64,000 bases of DNA from Dipteris shenzhenensis (GCA_047967505.1 CM106539.1), one strand, 5' to 3'. Shown: positions 35,613 to 47,529, counted from the first letter of the stretch. Notes: generated by a model not told the origin, from the letters alone. Numbers and translations: made by a program.

Positions 35613-36326
35613 ATGGAACACTTTCTCTTGACGTCGCTAGTTTCAATGAGGGATGCAGACATGTCCGTATATGATGCACAACCCTCTCATGCAGAAGCTT
35701 TCACCTCCAACATAGGTCAGAAGAAAGCGTCCACCTCCCAAATGGAACATCACACAGCACCTGGTTCCATCAACATTGCAAATGAGGAAAGTATAGAAGC
35801 CGACGACGCTGTAGTGGTAAGTTCAAACAATATTTTTATTTTGATATTCTTTCAGTATAATTTATTTTGTCGGTCTTCTAATGTTTGTTGAATTGTTGCA
35901 GGATGCGTTCGAGCTTGATGAATTCTCATCTCGACGGGGTAATGTTCGCAGCACATTGGGCGAGATCATTCTTTGGCCCATTACCTTGGTAAAGTCATAG
36001 AGCATATCGTGGTCTTTCATGACAAATTTTCTCCTCGAGGTCATTCAGATCCACTGAAGTGCAAGGCATTATCGTGTGCTATCAGATACTCCAACATTAC
36101 TCGGAATGCTGACAAAGTCATTTTGGTACACTGCCTGGCTGCTATCAATGCGTTTGGATCGAACATTCATGGCTGGGCATTGACGGCAATGGCTATGTCT
36201 TTGGTAGCAGGAAAGGAGGATGTTAGTGCTGCTGCAACTAGATTTATATCTAGGAATCCACTAGGGGATTCAAAGACCCCTATTCTTGATGTACTCGAAC
36301 TAGCCAAGAAGAAAGATATCCTGTGA
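35613..36326 (+). CDS. Hypothetical protein fragment(s) downstream of the 257-residue ORF
   Basis: An ORF from 35613 reaches a donor GTAAGTTC near 35817. After an acceptor (TTGCAG near 35901) it resumes as DAFELDEFSSRRG and stops near 36000. An overlapping frame from 35973 (MAHYLGKVIEHIVVFHDKF, then GWALTAMAMSLVAGKEDV) stays open to 36326. One base shift would join the two. I do not recognise the family. It may form one gene with the ORF at 34836-35609. Confidence 0.35.
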
Positions 36327-36499
36327 GGCCTTTTGTATATAAATGGATATTTCAATGGATACATGACTACATGTCTTTATTATTTGTTTTAAGTTATCAT
36401 TGCTCGTCATGAATTCCATTGTATTTTGTTTAAGTCATTGATGACATATTTTCTCCATCATTTCAATTGTGTTAATTTAATAAATTTCTAGCCAATTTA

Positions 36500-37363
36500 G
36501 TATCATTAGAGCCAAAAGAGGTCGTGGTGGATGGCAGAGAGGCCAAAATGCAAACAACAATGTTGAATGCTACTAATGTGGTAAAATGGGTCATCTGGTT
36601 AAAGACTTCTATAAAAAGCAAAATGACATCATGACTAGAAAATTGCAGCAATGCAATTATGCATCCTCTAGTAGACAAGGTGATGACAGAAATGAGCATC
36701 TGTTTATGGTGTAGCACATGACCAATTCTGTGACAAGTGCAGAAGAAAGCAATGATGTGTGGTATGTTGACTCAGGTGTGTCAAACCACATGACAGGTTA
36801 TGCAAAATGGATGCAGGATGCAAGGAAAATGAAAAGACCAAGATTTGTGGAGACTGGTGATGATACTGCACATCCTATTGTGCAGATTGGTAAAATTCCT
36901 TTGTCTATGCAGAGGTAGAGACAGAGGTAGAGTAGGCCGATCTGGAGGCCGTGGTAGAAATCAAAATACGCAGCAAATTCAAGAAAATCAGTCCTATGGA
37001 GGAGGACGGGGTAACCTTAGAGGCAGGGGGAGCCAAAGAGGTCGTGGTGGATGGCAGAGAGGCCAAAATGAAAACAACAATGTTGAATGCTACTACTATG
37101 GTAAAATGGCTCATATGGCTAAAGACTACTATAAAAAGCAGAATCACATCATGAATGGAAAATTGCAGCAAGCCAATCATGCATCCTCTAGTAGACAGGG
37201 TGATGACAGAAATGAGCATTTGCTTATGGTGCAGCACATGACCAATTATGTGACAAGTGCAGAAGAAAGCAATGATGTGTGGATTAGAGCTCGATTCGGA
37301 TTACGTGTTCAGCTTGATTTGGATTACATGCAGTTGTGGTGGATCTCGATGTTTTACGAATAG
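36500..37363 (+). mobile_element. Copia gag/protease fragments, internally duplicated
   Basis: Plus-strand copies of the same gag-end sequence as at 14.5-15.4 kb. A first copy spans about 36500-36900 (YYCGK-like knuckle region, then WYVDSGVSNHMTGYAKW, the protease motif). It is followed at 36905-37290 by a second gag-end copy with the Arg/Gly-rich tract and the knuckle region. LTRs are not evident. Stops, including TAG near 36713, show decay. Confidence 0.82.
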
Positions 37364-40300
37364 AGCTTAGTGTTTTTTAGATGGTAGGTCCCTGTTGCCC
37401 TCCATTCGGCTCTACGCACCCACAAAGAGGCTTCTCTTGATTTTCGGTAGAAAATGAGCCTATAACTACACAACGTCCAGTCCTTGGCACTTACATAGAG
37501 GTGTCTTGAGCTCTCGCTTCTAGCTATTACCAATATAATTTAGGATTTTGTCCCAAACCTGCATCACGCCGATTGGATGGGAGTCATTGCCAGCTCCTAC
37601 TGGCTTTGGAATGCATGAATGGTCCTCGGTTGTATCATTATATGGACGCTCTATGTGAATAAGCTCTATGTATCCTAGCAATTAAGTGGTAGATTGGAAC
37701 TTGCATTGTATTCTAGAAACTAAGCGGTAGATTGGAACTTGCATCGTTGCTTGCTTTGCATCTGATTGATAGATGGTTGTTAGACTAGCTATATGAGCAC
37801 ATACTTAATCCAGAGAACTACTGGTTATGGAGGTAGCAAGAAACAATGTCCACTACTGGCCATTCTACTTCTCTACTACAGTCTGCCATGTTTTTTAACC
37901 TCAACATGAGCTCAACTCTCGGCTCTTTAGCCCATGCAAACTCTCTCAATGGGAGCTTACTTGCCTTGTGCTACTTGAAACAAGGGAAGCATAGGATCCA
38001 TGCATTGAAATGACCAATCATACCCACGGTAGAGCCTCTCGCGACAGAGCCCAGCTATCATTGGCATGTCATAAGCCTACATAAAATACTGATACGTGAT
38101 ATATTTTCTAAGCTCCCACAATGTAGAAGTATACGCAGAGATAATGAGATGGGAGCTTGAGCTCACCGAAAAGCTCAAGGTTCTAACTGTGGGCAGAGGG
38201 TGCAATACTAGCCTGTTTTCCCTATCAATGGAAATGTCTATCAGGTTTTTTGGCAATGATATATCGCATGGCAGTTACCCTCCTCACGAGCTCATGGTTA
38301 ATTCATTGCTACAGCTGTGGATTATTTTGTGAAGACTTGCTAGATACGTCCACTGAGAGCTCAAGGCTAGACAAGAGAATTGGAGAAGCTTACGGGCAAG
38401 CTTCTCACTAATGGTGATCACATTGGAAATGTTCGGATAATTTTGGACAAATGAGGCTCTGAGTTCTTGCATTATTTACCTCAGAGAGCTTAGTGCATGG
38501 AGAAAATCATGTCACAACCCTCATGACTTGCTATGAGAAATTGAGTCAAACACTAGTTATCACGATGACACATGCATTGCGTTGAAACAGAGTACCATAT
38601 GCTGGTCACAAGTTCCATATACTGGTCAGGATTTATGTCTCTTTAGAGCTTTTTACATCATCCCACCTTATGGCCTTCATAGCCTTTATATTATGATTAT
38701 GTGAGCTCTTAGAATAATGGAAAATATGTATGGGCCCCCTTTATAACATTGTGTATATGGAAGTATATGAGCTCTTAGAATATATATATATAACAAAGGT
38801 GAGCAGAGATGCACTTATGCATACTGAACTATAGGGTCTTATTTTCTTCAATTAGGTTGTCTTTTATTAACATAGATGGCAGCTATATTTTGAAGTTTTC
38901 GACATATTATGCTCTTCTTAGATTTCTTTAGGGGATTTTTTAGAGTTCTTCGGAGACTTTCATGTTAGATGGTAAGAGTATCATGCAAGGATTTGTGTCC
39001 ATATCATGCAGGGATTTACACCCGTAGGGGTACACATTTCAGAACGTAAAATTTAATACACTTTATACTTTGAGGAGATTATGCTTACTAAACTTTTTTA
39101 CAACAAGAAATTTGATACACTCTTTACTTAATCACTATTTTAGAAAGAGGATTCTTCTAGAAAAACATCCTTTTATGATGTTCCCTTTGGAGATACTATT
39201 GTTACTATGTTATGTGGATAGGGATGAGTTTCTATGGATGTTTATGGTACCCAAGGATGTCTCTTCATACCGTCCTCATAGTTTTTTGCAAAACTACCTT
39301 TGGAATTTGTGGTCCCAAGGTCAAGGAGGCAATAAACCTAAATTGTGGTATTTGTGATGCAGGGATTAGTCAAGACATATTATTCTTGGTTTTGAATTCA
39401 TTATAACACTCCTTAGTGGGATGATCCTTCCTAGTTATGAATGGATTGACCCTGATGATACAGGAATTACACACCCTTTTAAGATTTTATCTTGCAGATT
39501 TATGGGCATGGCTTACTTTGAAATGGAAACTGAAGGGTACTTCCCATTGTTATAATTTTGATGAATGCATAAATTTAATTATGATACTGGTAATTGGAAA
39601 ATGCCAACAGGAATTCAAGAAAAGGTATAAGTATACAGAGGATATATCTGGATTTTTCGACCGTGGAAATTCCCTTGGACTTGGTTGGAACTCCCATGTT
39701 TATGGTTTATTTGAGATTCCCACTTATTGCTTGGATTTCACTAACATTTTATATACATTTATTCATATCTTTAATTGCCCACCTCTGATTACTATTGAGT
39801 AGTAAAATGCCAGGATTTGATTATGCTAATCTAGATCGAGTGACATGGATAACAACTGTGTGCCGGCATTGAAGCTTGCAGTCCCACAATTCATAGTGTA
39901 CATGTTCTAACATGCTATGTTTGTGGATGGGGGACGAGCATTTTCCGAGCAAAAACGTACGAGCGATCTGAGCAGTGGACCTTTAGTTAAGTCTAATTTG
40001 ATACCTTCAATATATATATTTTTTCAATAAACATCATGTACAAAAAAATAAAGTAAAAATAATATTTCTTCCAAACAATTTATAGTCAAATGGTCTAGAA
40101 TCTCAGGAAGATTGAATTGAGAGACATGGATAGATTTCTATAAAAGGACCATTCAAACACACCAAAAGGTCACCGAAAACTATAGTGTGGTGAGTAATAC
40201 ATTGTTCATACACAACTCTTAAAGAAGCTGTGGGCAACAAAATACTGTTTACATACATATAGCTATATTGTGTCAAGCAAATGACTATCAAAATGCACCC

Positions 40301-40394
40301 AAAAAGTCAACACAAGCTACAATGGTCATACAATATTTGTATGCACCTATGCAAGTTCCTTTGATATAACCACAAGTAGAGATAAACACCCTTC
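37364..40394. other. No gene recognised; AT-rich intergenic DNA
   Basis: Short ORFs only (the longest about 120 codons at 39437-39802, without recognisable motifs). A small local duplication TAGATTGGAACTTGCAT occurs twice near 37690-37745. No LTR, tRNA or conserved coding was seen. Confidence 0.5.
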
Positions 40395-43300
40395 TTAGCA
40401 AGCAGGTAGAGCTTGGTAGAGTTCTTGCCTACTTAGTGCAGATTGGTGAATGAACATGTGTATCTTCTCATCTAGACCCAAGTATTGCATATAAATGTAA
40501 TACAGATGTTTGCATGGGATATATCTGTTTTGCCCTTGAGAATGGCCCATAAAGTCCAGACATGTGCATGATGGGAACACTGAAACCACAACATTGTACT
40601 TGCTCCCTTTTCTACGTGATCCTGGAGTGGAAACTAGGTACTCCACATGCTCTCTAGGGACAACTATATTAACATTGTGAACAACACATTCCAAGGAAAT
40701 AGACTTAGCTATCCTTGTTCTCATTTCACATGTCACCTCAGTTACCCATTCCACAACCATGCCATCCCTTGTGCTCGGTCTACTTGTTAAATCAGCAGAT
40801 TTGGCCCTAGTGCATTGCTTTTTTAATCTAAATCCTCCAGCTACTAATAACCTCATTTCTTCCTCATCCAGGCTTGTCCCCTTCTCAATAGGCCACTCCC
40901 TCGGCACCTCAGGTGGTTTTCCTTCAATGCAATTTGATGGTGTCCATGTGTGGTCCATGTTATCCCCACAAAACCAAATCAATTGCCTTCGAATGCCTGC
41001 TTTGGTGTTGATTCTCCCAAAAAAGCTAGGTGCAGGAACACCTCTCTTTCCCGTCCTACCCTTGTGATCTATCAATTTGTGGCATTTGATTCCTTTGTCC
41101 TCTAAGTATCCTTGACATCTCACCTCACTACCTGCATTAGTTCTTCTTATAGCCCACATAGTCTTGTGTACTACCTCTTCTTCAACATATTGATTTGTTT
41201 TCAAGATTGGTGTGGTATTTTGTTTTCTCTTTCTTGGCTGATTTACATACTCATATTCTGGACGATGTGAATCATTTGCATACACTACTTCTGAGAAAGA
41301 TTTTGACCGCTTCCTTCTCACAGTCTTCAAATCACCCATACAATCTTGACCTCCAATAGTTGCATCCACCTTGCTAGCCACCTCATTACTGAGATCAATG
41401 AACTTGCATGAGTTGCTCCCTATGTCCCCATAAGAGTGCCTTCGAGATAGCTTTTCCAAACTAGGTCCACAACCCAAGTGTAGTCCCTTTAGATATTCTG
41501 TGTATCTTGCAGTTTGCAGCAAAGCACCCGTCATATCTGTCTCACAAGCATTTTTTAGTGTGACATATTTCACTCCGTCATTCGATGCCAACCAACTTCC
41601 ATGGACTGACTTTGCAAGGTTGGCTCTAGGAACTAAAAACTGGTCAGATCCCTCCATGCCCTATGTGTGCCACAACATAGATTAGTTTCCAATAATCAAA
41701 AAACAATAAAGTTGTGAATGAAATAACAATAGACCTACCTTGAGAATGTATTCTCCCCAATGAGCCACTCTTGCATGCCACCACACAATCCATGTTTCTA
41801 AAATGGAGATGTCCTTCTTATGTGTATGATGCTTGAACCACGAACGGAGGTTTTTCAACTCGATGTCCGCAGCTTCTTGAGATGGAGCATTCTTCCACTG
41901 TCTACACCTTAGCTTGAACTCCTCACGATCAAATGATGGAAGGAACTTAGCATGGTTTTCCAAGCTTTGCTCCCAATGGAATAAGCAAGATCTCTCTTTT
42001 TCTTTGAGCACCTTATTGGCATCACCATTGAATACCATTCTAATTGCACGCCAATTTGCTTGTGCCTCATCAGCCATAAACCCTTTAAATTGAGGCTTTG
42101 GGAATCCCTCCTTCTCCATGACTCTATTTAACATTTCCCAAAAAAGGATCTGGGCTTCTGTATCCTCAACCTTGAAATCCCCAATAGCAATAGTTTGTAG
42201 CTCTTGAACAAAAGGGTTGTAAACATGGCATGCCATTGTATTCCAATCATGCATACGTTTGACAAAATCAAAGCAAACCCAGCACGATCCTAACTCTCCA
42301 CCTGGCCTCATCTTGTTCACTAGATCAACACCACTACCATGTCCCTTGGTAGACATCTTGAAAACATGACATCTTTCAAAAGAAGAAAATTCAAGTTGTC
42401 CAGGGAACACCATGCTCTGAAAATAATCATATACACACTTTCTTTTCAGTTGTAAAAGAGCATCATAACCATCTGCAAAGGATCCACTTTCAATTTGGGC
42501 CTCCCTTTTCCAACGTGCGAGCCTACAGTTAAGAACATGTAGCATCAAAATCCCATTACTTATTTTTCATAAAAACTTGAGTACTTTTAATCACATTAAG
42601 AGGACAAGTATGCACATACCTTCTCTTGTCCAAAGTTGGGGTAATCTTCTCTAGTAATGATGTCAATTCAGCATCACTCATGGCTTTCGGATCATCTTGA
42701 ATGACGGCATCCAATATTATTTTTTTTGCTAATGTTTTTTGCAAGGCTTTAGGTCTTCCCATCCCATCTCTTTGTATGAGCTTAGTCAACCTAGCCTTAA
42801 CTTCCTTCACAGCACCTCTAGAACTTCCTTCACCAATGGGATGCAAATGATACCCTGAGTGTATAACACACCTCTTTAATTGTGTATCACCCTTGGGGTG
42901 TGGGTAACATACGAATAGCCTACATGGGCACTCTTGCTCGCAGAAAGGACGAGCACCACAATGCAAACACTTAAGAGTACTATTTTCGCCAACATATGAT
43001 CTTTGAGGACACACTCGTGAAAGTCTCCCTTGCCAATGCTTCTCATTGGCCTCTTTGGTTCTCTCCAAGTGAGGACAAAATATGTTTTTGCATTGTAGAT
43101 GCCCACCACATCTTCGAATTCTAACTAAACCATCAAATCCTGTCATATTACTTGTTATATCATCCGTCCAAACATGGCTGTCGTATTTGGTTTCTGTCCC
43201 CTCAGCACGGTTAGGGAGGTCCGAAGCGGGAAGCTCAAACAAAATATTGCCATCATACTTTACTGGAAGTGCATCAACTTCTTGTATTGTTGTTACAATG

Positions 43301-43698
43301 TCCATAGCTTTTTTGAGTGCACTTCTTGCAGGAAGGTTTTTCAAGAGAGGAACCAAACTCATAGTCTTATCGGATTGTTCATCTACTTGTTTTTTATCCG
43401 ACACTTCCTTACTGATTTCTGTCAAAAGCTTTACACCTCTAACAATAAAGGTGGTTCCAAACTGAGTGTCAAGATGAAACAAGGACTCCTCACCTACAAA
43501 GGGAACCTCAAAGGACAAGTCGTCACACTTGCTATCAAGTAGTTGATGCAAAGAGATTGAGCTCGGTGAAAGTCCAAATGCTAAGTGAAGGTATTCCCTA
43601 CTAATGCGTGCAACACCATTAGTTGTTGCGACTTGCAGGGTCTTCGACCTATTGTCATTGGACACAATTGCAAAATCCATGGAGCTTGTGGAACACAA
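40395..43698 (-). CDS. Zn-finger / MULE transposase-like / SWIM protein, copy 2 (1042 residues, 3 exons)
   Basis: Exons 43698-42620, 42522-41739 and 41660-40395 sum to 3129 nt (1042 codons plus stop) with GTATGT/TAG and GTAGGT/ATAG junctions, and no in-frame stop. Residues 197-286 form a Cys/His-rich zinc region ending CVIHSGYHLHP, like WRKY/GCM-type fingers of Mutator-like transposases. The MULE core follows: Asp445 (CFDF), Asp511 (FMADEAQANW) and C539-x-x-H542. The third acidic position is Lys638 (NLAKSVH; NLSETKH in copy 1). A SWIM finger lies at C986-x-C988-x15-C1004-x-H1006. An intact frame with a substituted catalytic residue suggests a non-catalytic, perhaps domesticated or DNA-binding, protein. 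It is divergent from the ParB-methyltransferase gene at 49074, across the palindrome array. Confidence 0.85.
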
Positions 43699-44146
43699 TC
43701 TCCCTACCAGTGTTGAGATCTATTGCAAGCAAACGAGGCACAAGTGAGCAAGCATGTGAGCAACAGTAGTTCACGCACTTGTCTCCTTTCGGACTCTATA
43801 CTGACCAACTCTGCACTTGTAGTGCAAAAGCATAGAAAGAGGCCATCATTGTTCTTTGATACTAAATCAGCTAGACGATCAAACTCATAATATAACCACA
43901 TTCATTGCCACCGCCACGTCCCAAGCACACAAGTCCTTGTAACCGCCAATTCAGAAGAATCTACTCATATAATCAATTCACAACATTCAGTCTGACCGCC
44001 CACGTTCCAAGCACTCAAGTTGGCACCCCATTTATCATTCATTGAAACTTTCTCTAGGATGGAGAGGATGGGGAGTCATAAAAGAGCCATGTTACTCAAG
44101 GTTGATTTTTCCAAGGCTAATGCACACGAAAAAGAACCACTACAAA
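43699..44146. other. 5' flank of the copy 2 gene
   Basis: Contains two similar phrases (CCGCCACGTCCCAAGCAC at about 43913 and CCGCCCACGTTCCAAGCAC at about 43999), a small imperfect repeat. No gene was seen. Confidence 0.4.
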
Positions 44147-44283
44147 TTAGTTTCGCTGGCGAAACTATATTAGCAGATGCAACTAGCTCAAAGAATGGAT
44201 GGGAGGTGCTGACGGAAGCTTGGATGGAGGGTTTGTCAATTTCACTACACTAGCAATCTTCAAGTTTATGGGAGCTGTTGCTT

Positions 44284-44443
44284 ATATCTCTTACAATTTC
44301 GGCAATGAAAAATATCAAAATGTCAGTACTTTACTTTAAACAATGGAAAACATCATCTTTAGGATATCTCTTACAATTTCGGCAATGAAAAATATCAAAA
44401 TGTTAGTACTTTACTTTAAACAATGGAAAACATCATCTTTAGG
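44284..44443. repeat. Tandem duplication, 2 x 80 bp
   Basis: The block starting ATATCTCTTACAATTTCGGC at 44284 repeats at 44364 with one substitution, so it is recent. Confidence 0.88.
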
Positions 44444-44999
44444 ATACCTTTGCCGAAGAGGCCTTAAATGGGTGTGTATCCCTAGTCTAATTTTTATTCT
44501 AAAAACAATCATACCAAAGGATGGAATAGTTGCGAGAGAAAAATCATGGACATGATGCCATCATTAGATCTAATGAAATAATAGAGCTCAAGAAGGTTAA
44601 TGGATTGAAGGTGGTAGGAAAAAGTAAAGACATCGCCGGTGAAACACTATTGGAAGCCATTTCATTTGGAGTTCACAACTATAGTTTCGCTGGCGAAACT
44701 AAACGGGGCAGAAAAAGGGGCTTAGCGAAGGAGGAAGGTCGAAGGGAAACGGAGAGGGAGAGGGAGAAGGGGAGGCAGAGGCAGAGAAGTGAAGACTAGT
44801 TTTGTTGGCGAAACTAGTTGGCGAAACTAGTTACTAGTTTCGGAAACTAGTTACTAGTTTCGGAAACTAGTTTCGCCAGCGAAACTAGTGAAGTAGTTTC
44901 GGAAACTAGTTTCGCTGGCGAAACTAGTGAAGATTAGTTTCGCCAGCGAAACTAGTCAAGACTAGTTTCGACTACCCTAGGATGACACCTCCTCCGCCG

Positions 45000-45145
45000 C
45001 CTTTATCTCCGCCTACGCCTCTATCTCCTCCAAACACCTACAAATGCCCACGCCTACGCCTACGCCTCTATCTCCACCTACGCCTATGCCTTTATCTCCG
45101 CCTACGCCTTTAAAAGCCTCCGTCTTTATCTCCGCCTCCAAACTA
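45000..45145. repeat. Short repeats of CCTTTATCTCCGCCTACG type
   Basis: TTTATCTCC/CGCCTACGCC words alternate many times. The same words recur at 46895-47105, flanking the captured exons and palindromes. Confidence 0.8.
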
Positions 45146-45822
45146 GTTTCCGAATCTAGTTTCGCCGGCGAAACTAGTCTTCACTAGTTTCGCCAGCGAA
45201 ACTAGTTTCCTTCACTAGTTTCGCCAGCGAAACTAGTTTCCGAAACTAGAAGGAAACTAGTTTCCTAAACTAGTTTCGCCGGCGAAACTAGTCTTCACTA
45301 GTTTCGCTGGCGAAACTAGTTTAGGAAACTAGTTTCTCCTTCACTAGTTTCGCCAGCGAAACTAGTTTCCGAAACTAGAAGGAAACTAGTTTCCTAAACT
45401 AGTTTCGCCAGCGAAACTAGTGAAGACTAGTTTCGCCGGCGAAACTAGTCTTCTCGCCAGCGAAACTAGTGTGAAGACTAGTTTCGACTAGTCTTCACTT
45501 CACTAGTTTCGCTGGCGAAACTAGTGAAGACTAGTTTCGCCAGCGAAACTAATTTTCGAAACTAGTTTCGCTGGTGATGGCCTCATAAAACAGTGGAAGC
45601 TATCCAAGCAATCTGTGGGGCTACCGAGGAGTTGTGGGGCCAAATAGTGTCTGGTTCACTTTTCCATTTCCACAAGCAAAAGTCCTTCTTCCTTTCACTT
45701 CATCTTCTTCTTCTTCTTCTTCATCTTCTTCAAGAGAACTTGAGACCTCGGTGTTTTTCTGCTCTCCATGGTTGCCTGCCTCTCGCAGGACTAACACCTC
45801 CACAAGCTGTCGCTTTCCCACC

Positions 45823-45969
45823 TCCATCACCGCCCTCGTCTCCACCGCTAGTGGCTTGCTTGCCATGCTCCTGGAGCCCCACCCCGCTCTCAAGATTCAC
45901 GCCCTCACCAACATCAACACCTTCGTCGATTACTTCTGGCCCGAAATCTCCACCGACATATCCAGCTTG
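45823..45969 (+). pseudogene. Captured exon fragment of 26S proteasome subunit RPN2
   Basis: About 49 codons read TALVSTASGLLAMLLEPHP, then LKIHALTNINTFVDYFWPEIS and SLY, closely resembling the conserved N-terminus of plant RPN2/PSMD1, the large non-ATPase base subunit of the 19S proteasome particle. A potential donor (CTT|GTATGG) follows at the end. No other RPN2 sequence follows, and palindromic repeats lie on both sides, so this is a transduplicated fragment and not the host gene. Confidence 0.8.
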
Positions 45970-46249
45970 TATGGTTTTTCGGAACCCCTTTTCCTTTTTT
46001 CGCTTGCTTATGATGTGCAGTTTGGAGGGTGTTTAGGGTTCTACTTTTGTCTGTTTTTCTTATCCAAGCAATCTGTGGAGGGGGGATCCAAGCAGTTTTC
46101 GAAACTAGTTTCGCCGGCGAAACTAGTCTTCACTAGTTTCGCCGGCGAAGACTAGTTTCGCCGGCGAAACTAGTTTAGGAAACTAGTTTCCTTCTAGTTT
46201 CGGAAACTAGTTTCGCCAGCGAAACTAGTTTCCTTCACTAGTTTCGCCC

Positions 46250-46751
46250 TCGCCCTCGCCCTCGCGTCGCCCCCCTCCGCTCTCAAGAACTCCAGCTCCG
46301 GCCCCTTCGTCCTCCACGAGTTCGGAGATCCCATGGATTGGGCCGTCCGCCTCAGCGTCTCCCTCGCCTCTGCTGTCACCGCCTACCGCTTCTCCTACAC
46401 CATGGCTGCCCTCGCTTCTCTCTTCTGGCTCTGGGCTCCCATGTGGTCCGCTGCTTTCCACAGCTACCATCTTCGCCTTCGTTTTCCCCACGCAGGTGCT
46501 CCTCCTTCTCTTCACGATTCTTCTCTCGTGCCTCCGATTGCCTCAATCATGCACTATGACTGCAATTGAGCCTTTTCGCAGGTGTTTGGCGGGCCAAAGT
46601 TCTCGCCGTAAAGTCCGTTCGGCAGTCATTCCCTCGGCCTGCTGACACTCCCTTGCAAGAGTTTTTCCGTAATCTCAGGCCATCTCGATCATCATTACGT
46701 ATATTGATCGGGGATGACAGCCCGGCACGTCTACAGGTTGGCATCAGTTAG
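46250..46751 (+). pseudogene. Captured two-exon fragment of an unidentified plant membrane-type protein
   Basis: Frame 1 reads PFVLHEFGDPMDWAVRLSV and AYRFSYTMAALASLFWLW to about 46495. After a CGCAG acceptor near 46582 a second piece reads GVWRAKVLAVKSV and SLRILIGDDSPARLQV. The hydrophobic stretch suggests a membrane segment. High GC and codon character differ from the AT-rich surroundings. I cannot name the source gene. Confidence 0.5.
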
Positions 46752-46894
46752 TCTTATTCGTAGAGGAGAATTATCTGCCCAACTATCTAGAGCACCTTTC
46801 CCCTGATTTTACGAGTTACCCCTCTTCCCAAGTTTCGCTGGCGAAACTAGTGAAGACTAGTTTCGCTGGCGAAACTAGTCTTCACTAGTTTCGG

Positions 46895-47105
46895 AAACCT
46901 TTATCTCCTCCACCTTTATCTCCTCGACCTTTATATCCTTTATCTCCTCGACCTTTATCTCCGCCTGCGTCAAACCTTTATCTCCTCGACCTTATCTCCA
47001 AAGCTTTATCTCCGCCTCCAAAACTTTTTCTCCGCCTCCTCGACCTTTATCTCCACCTCCAAACGCCTCCGTCTCGACCTTTATCTCCGCCTTTATATCC
47101 GCCTC
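46895..47105. repeat. Second block of TTTATCTCC repeats
   Basis: CCTTTATCTCCTCGACC and CTCCGCCT words repeat irregularly. It parallels the block at 45000-45145. Confidence 0.75.
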
Positions 47106-47435
47106 CGTCTCGACCCTCTGCCGCCATCCCTTCCCCTCCTGGAACATCTCCGCCATTTCTTCCCCTCCTTGAACATCTCGCGAGGATTTTGCCGCTCGAG
47201 AACTGCTGGGAGCTTCCCCCCATCTTCTTCGAGGCAAAATTTTGGAGCAGGCATAAGTCTTCAAAGCTTTGCAGTAAAATTGCAGTTTGCTTCTCGATTT
47301 CGGTCTCCAAGTCGGAAATTTTGAATCGAAAAAGCTGAGTGTCGCCTCTGCTTCTTTGCCATCCCTGCTGCAGTCGTGGGCTTCTCTTGCTCCCAACCTC
47401 GCTTGTCGGTCTCCCTTCCTTCCTTGAATTGGATG

Positions 47436-47492
47436 CTTTTTTGGCAATTTTTTGTTTGCCAATACCTCGTACTCAGACACATTCACCACCAT
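47436..47492 (-). pseudogene. Captured N-terminal fragment of glycolate oxidase ((S)-2-hydroxy-acid oxidase)
   Basis: On the minus strand MVVNVSEYEVLANKKLPK resembles the start of plant peroxisomal glycolate oxidase (NVxEYExxAxxKLPK). Only about 18 codons match before the sequence departs, so it is another captured host scrap and not a gene. The assignment rests on a short stretch. Confidence 0.55.
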
Positions 47493-47529
47493 GGTAGACA
47501 TGGCTCCGACGTCCAGAGTCTCCACGTAA

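Larger units (their letters stand above)
44147..46890. repeat. Array of about 20 palindromic sites GTTTCGCYRGCGAAAC
   Basis: Exact matches to the 16-mer (centre CCGG, CCAG or CTGG) occur singly near 44150 and 44685, three times at 44865-44955, about ten times at 45155-45550, three times at 46105-46225 and twice at 46830-46880. Most sit in an extended ACTAGT...ACTAGT frame. Shorter GTTTCGGAAAC and half-sites are interspersed, and spacers such as CTAGTCTTCACTAG and GTTTCCTAAAC are themselves palindromic. A decayed copy (TTTTGCCAGCGAAAG) lies near 48757. Host exon fragments lie between clusters. The pattern is confined to the space between the two divergent module genes. Confidence 0.95.

Noticed and set aside
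44800-45570. CRISPR-like look: many copies of a short palindromic repeat with spacers
   Set aside because: Spacing is irregular, spacers are themselves repeated or palindromic, no cas genes occur, and the context is plant-type intron-containing DNA.
46992-47525. 177-codon minus-strand ORF as a real gene
   Set aside because: Only its first about 30 residues resemble a protein (glycolate oxidase start); the rest is translated repeat.
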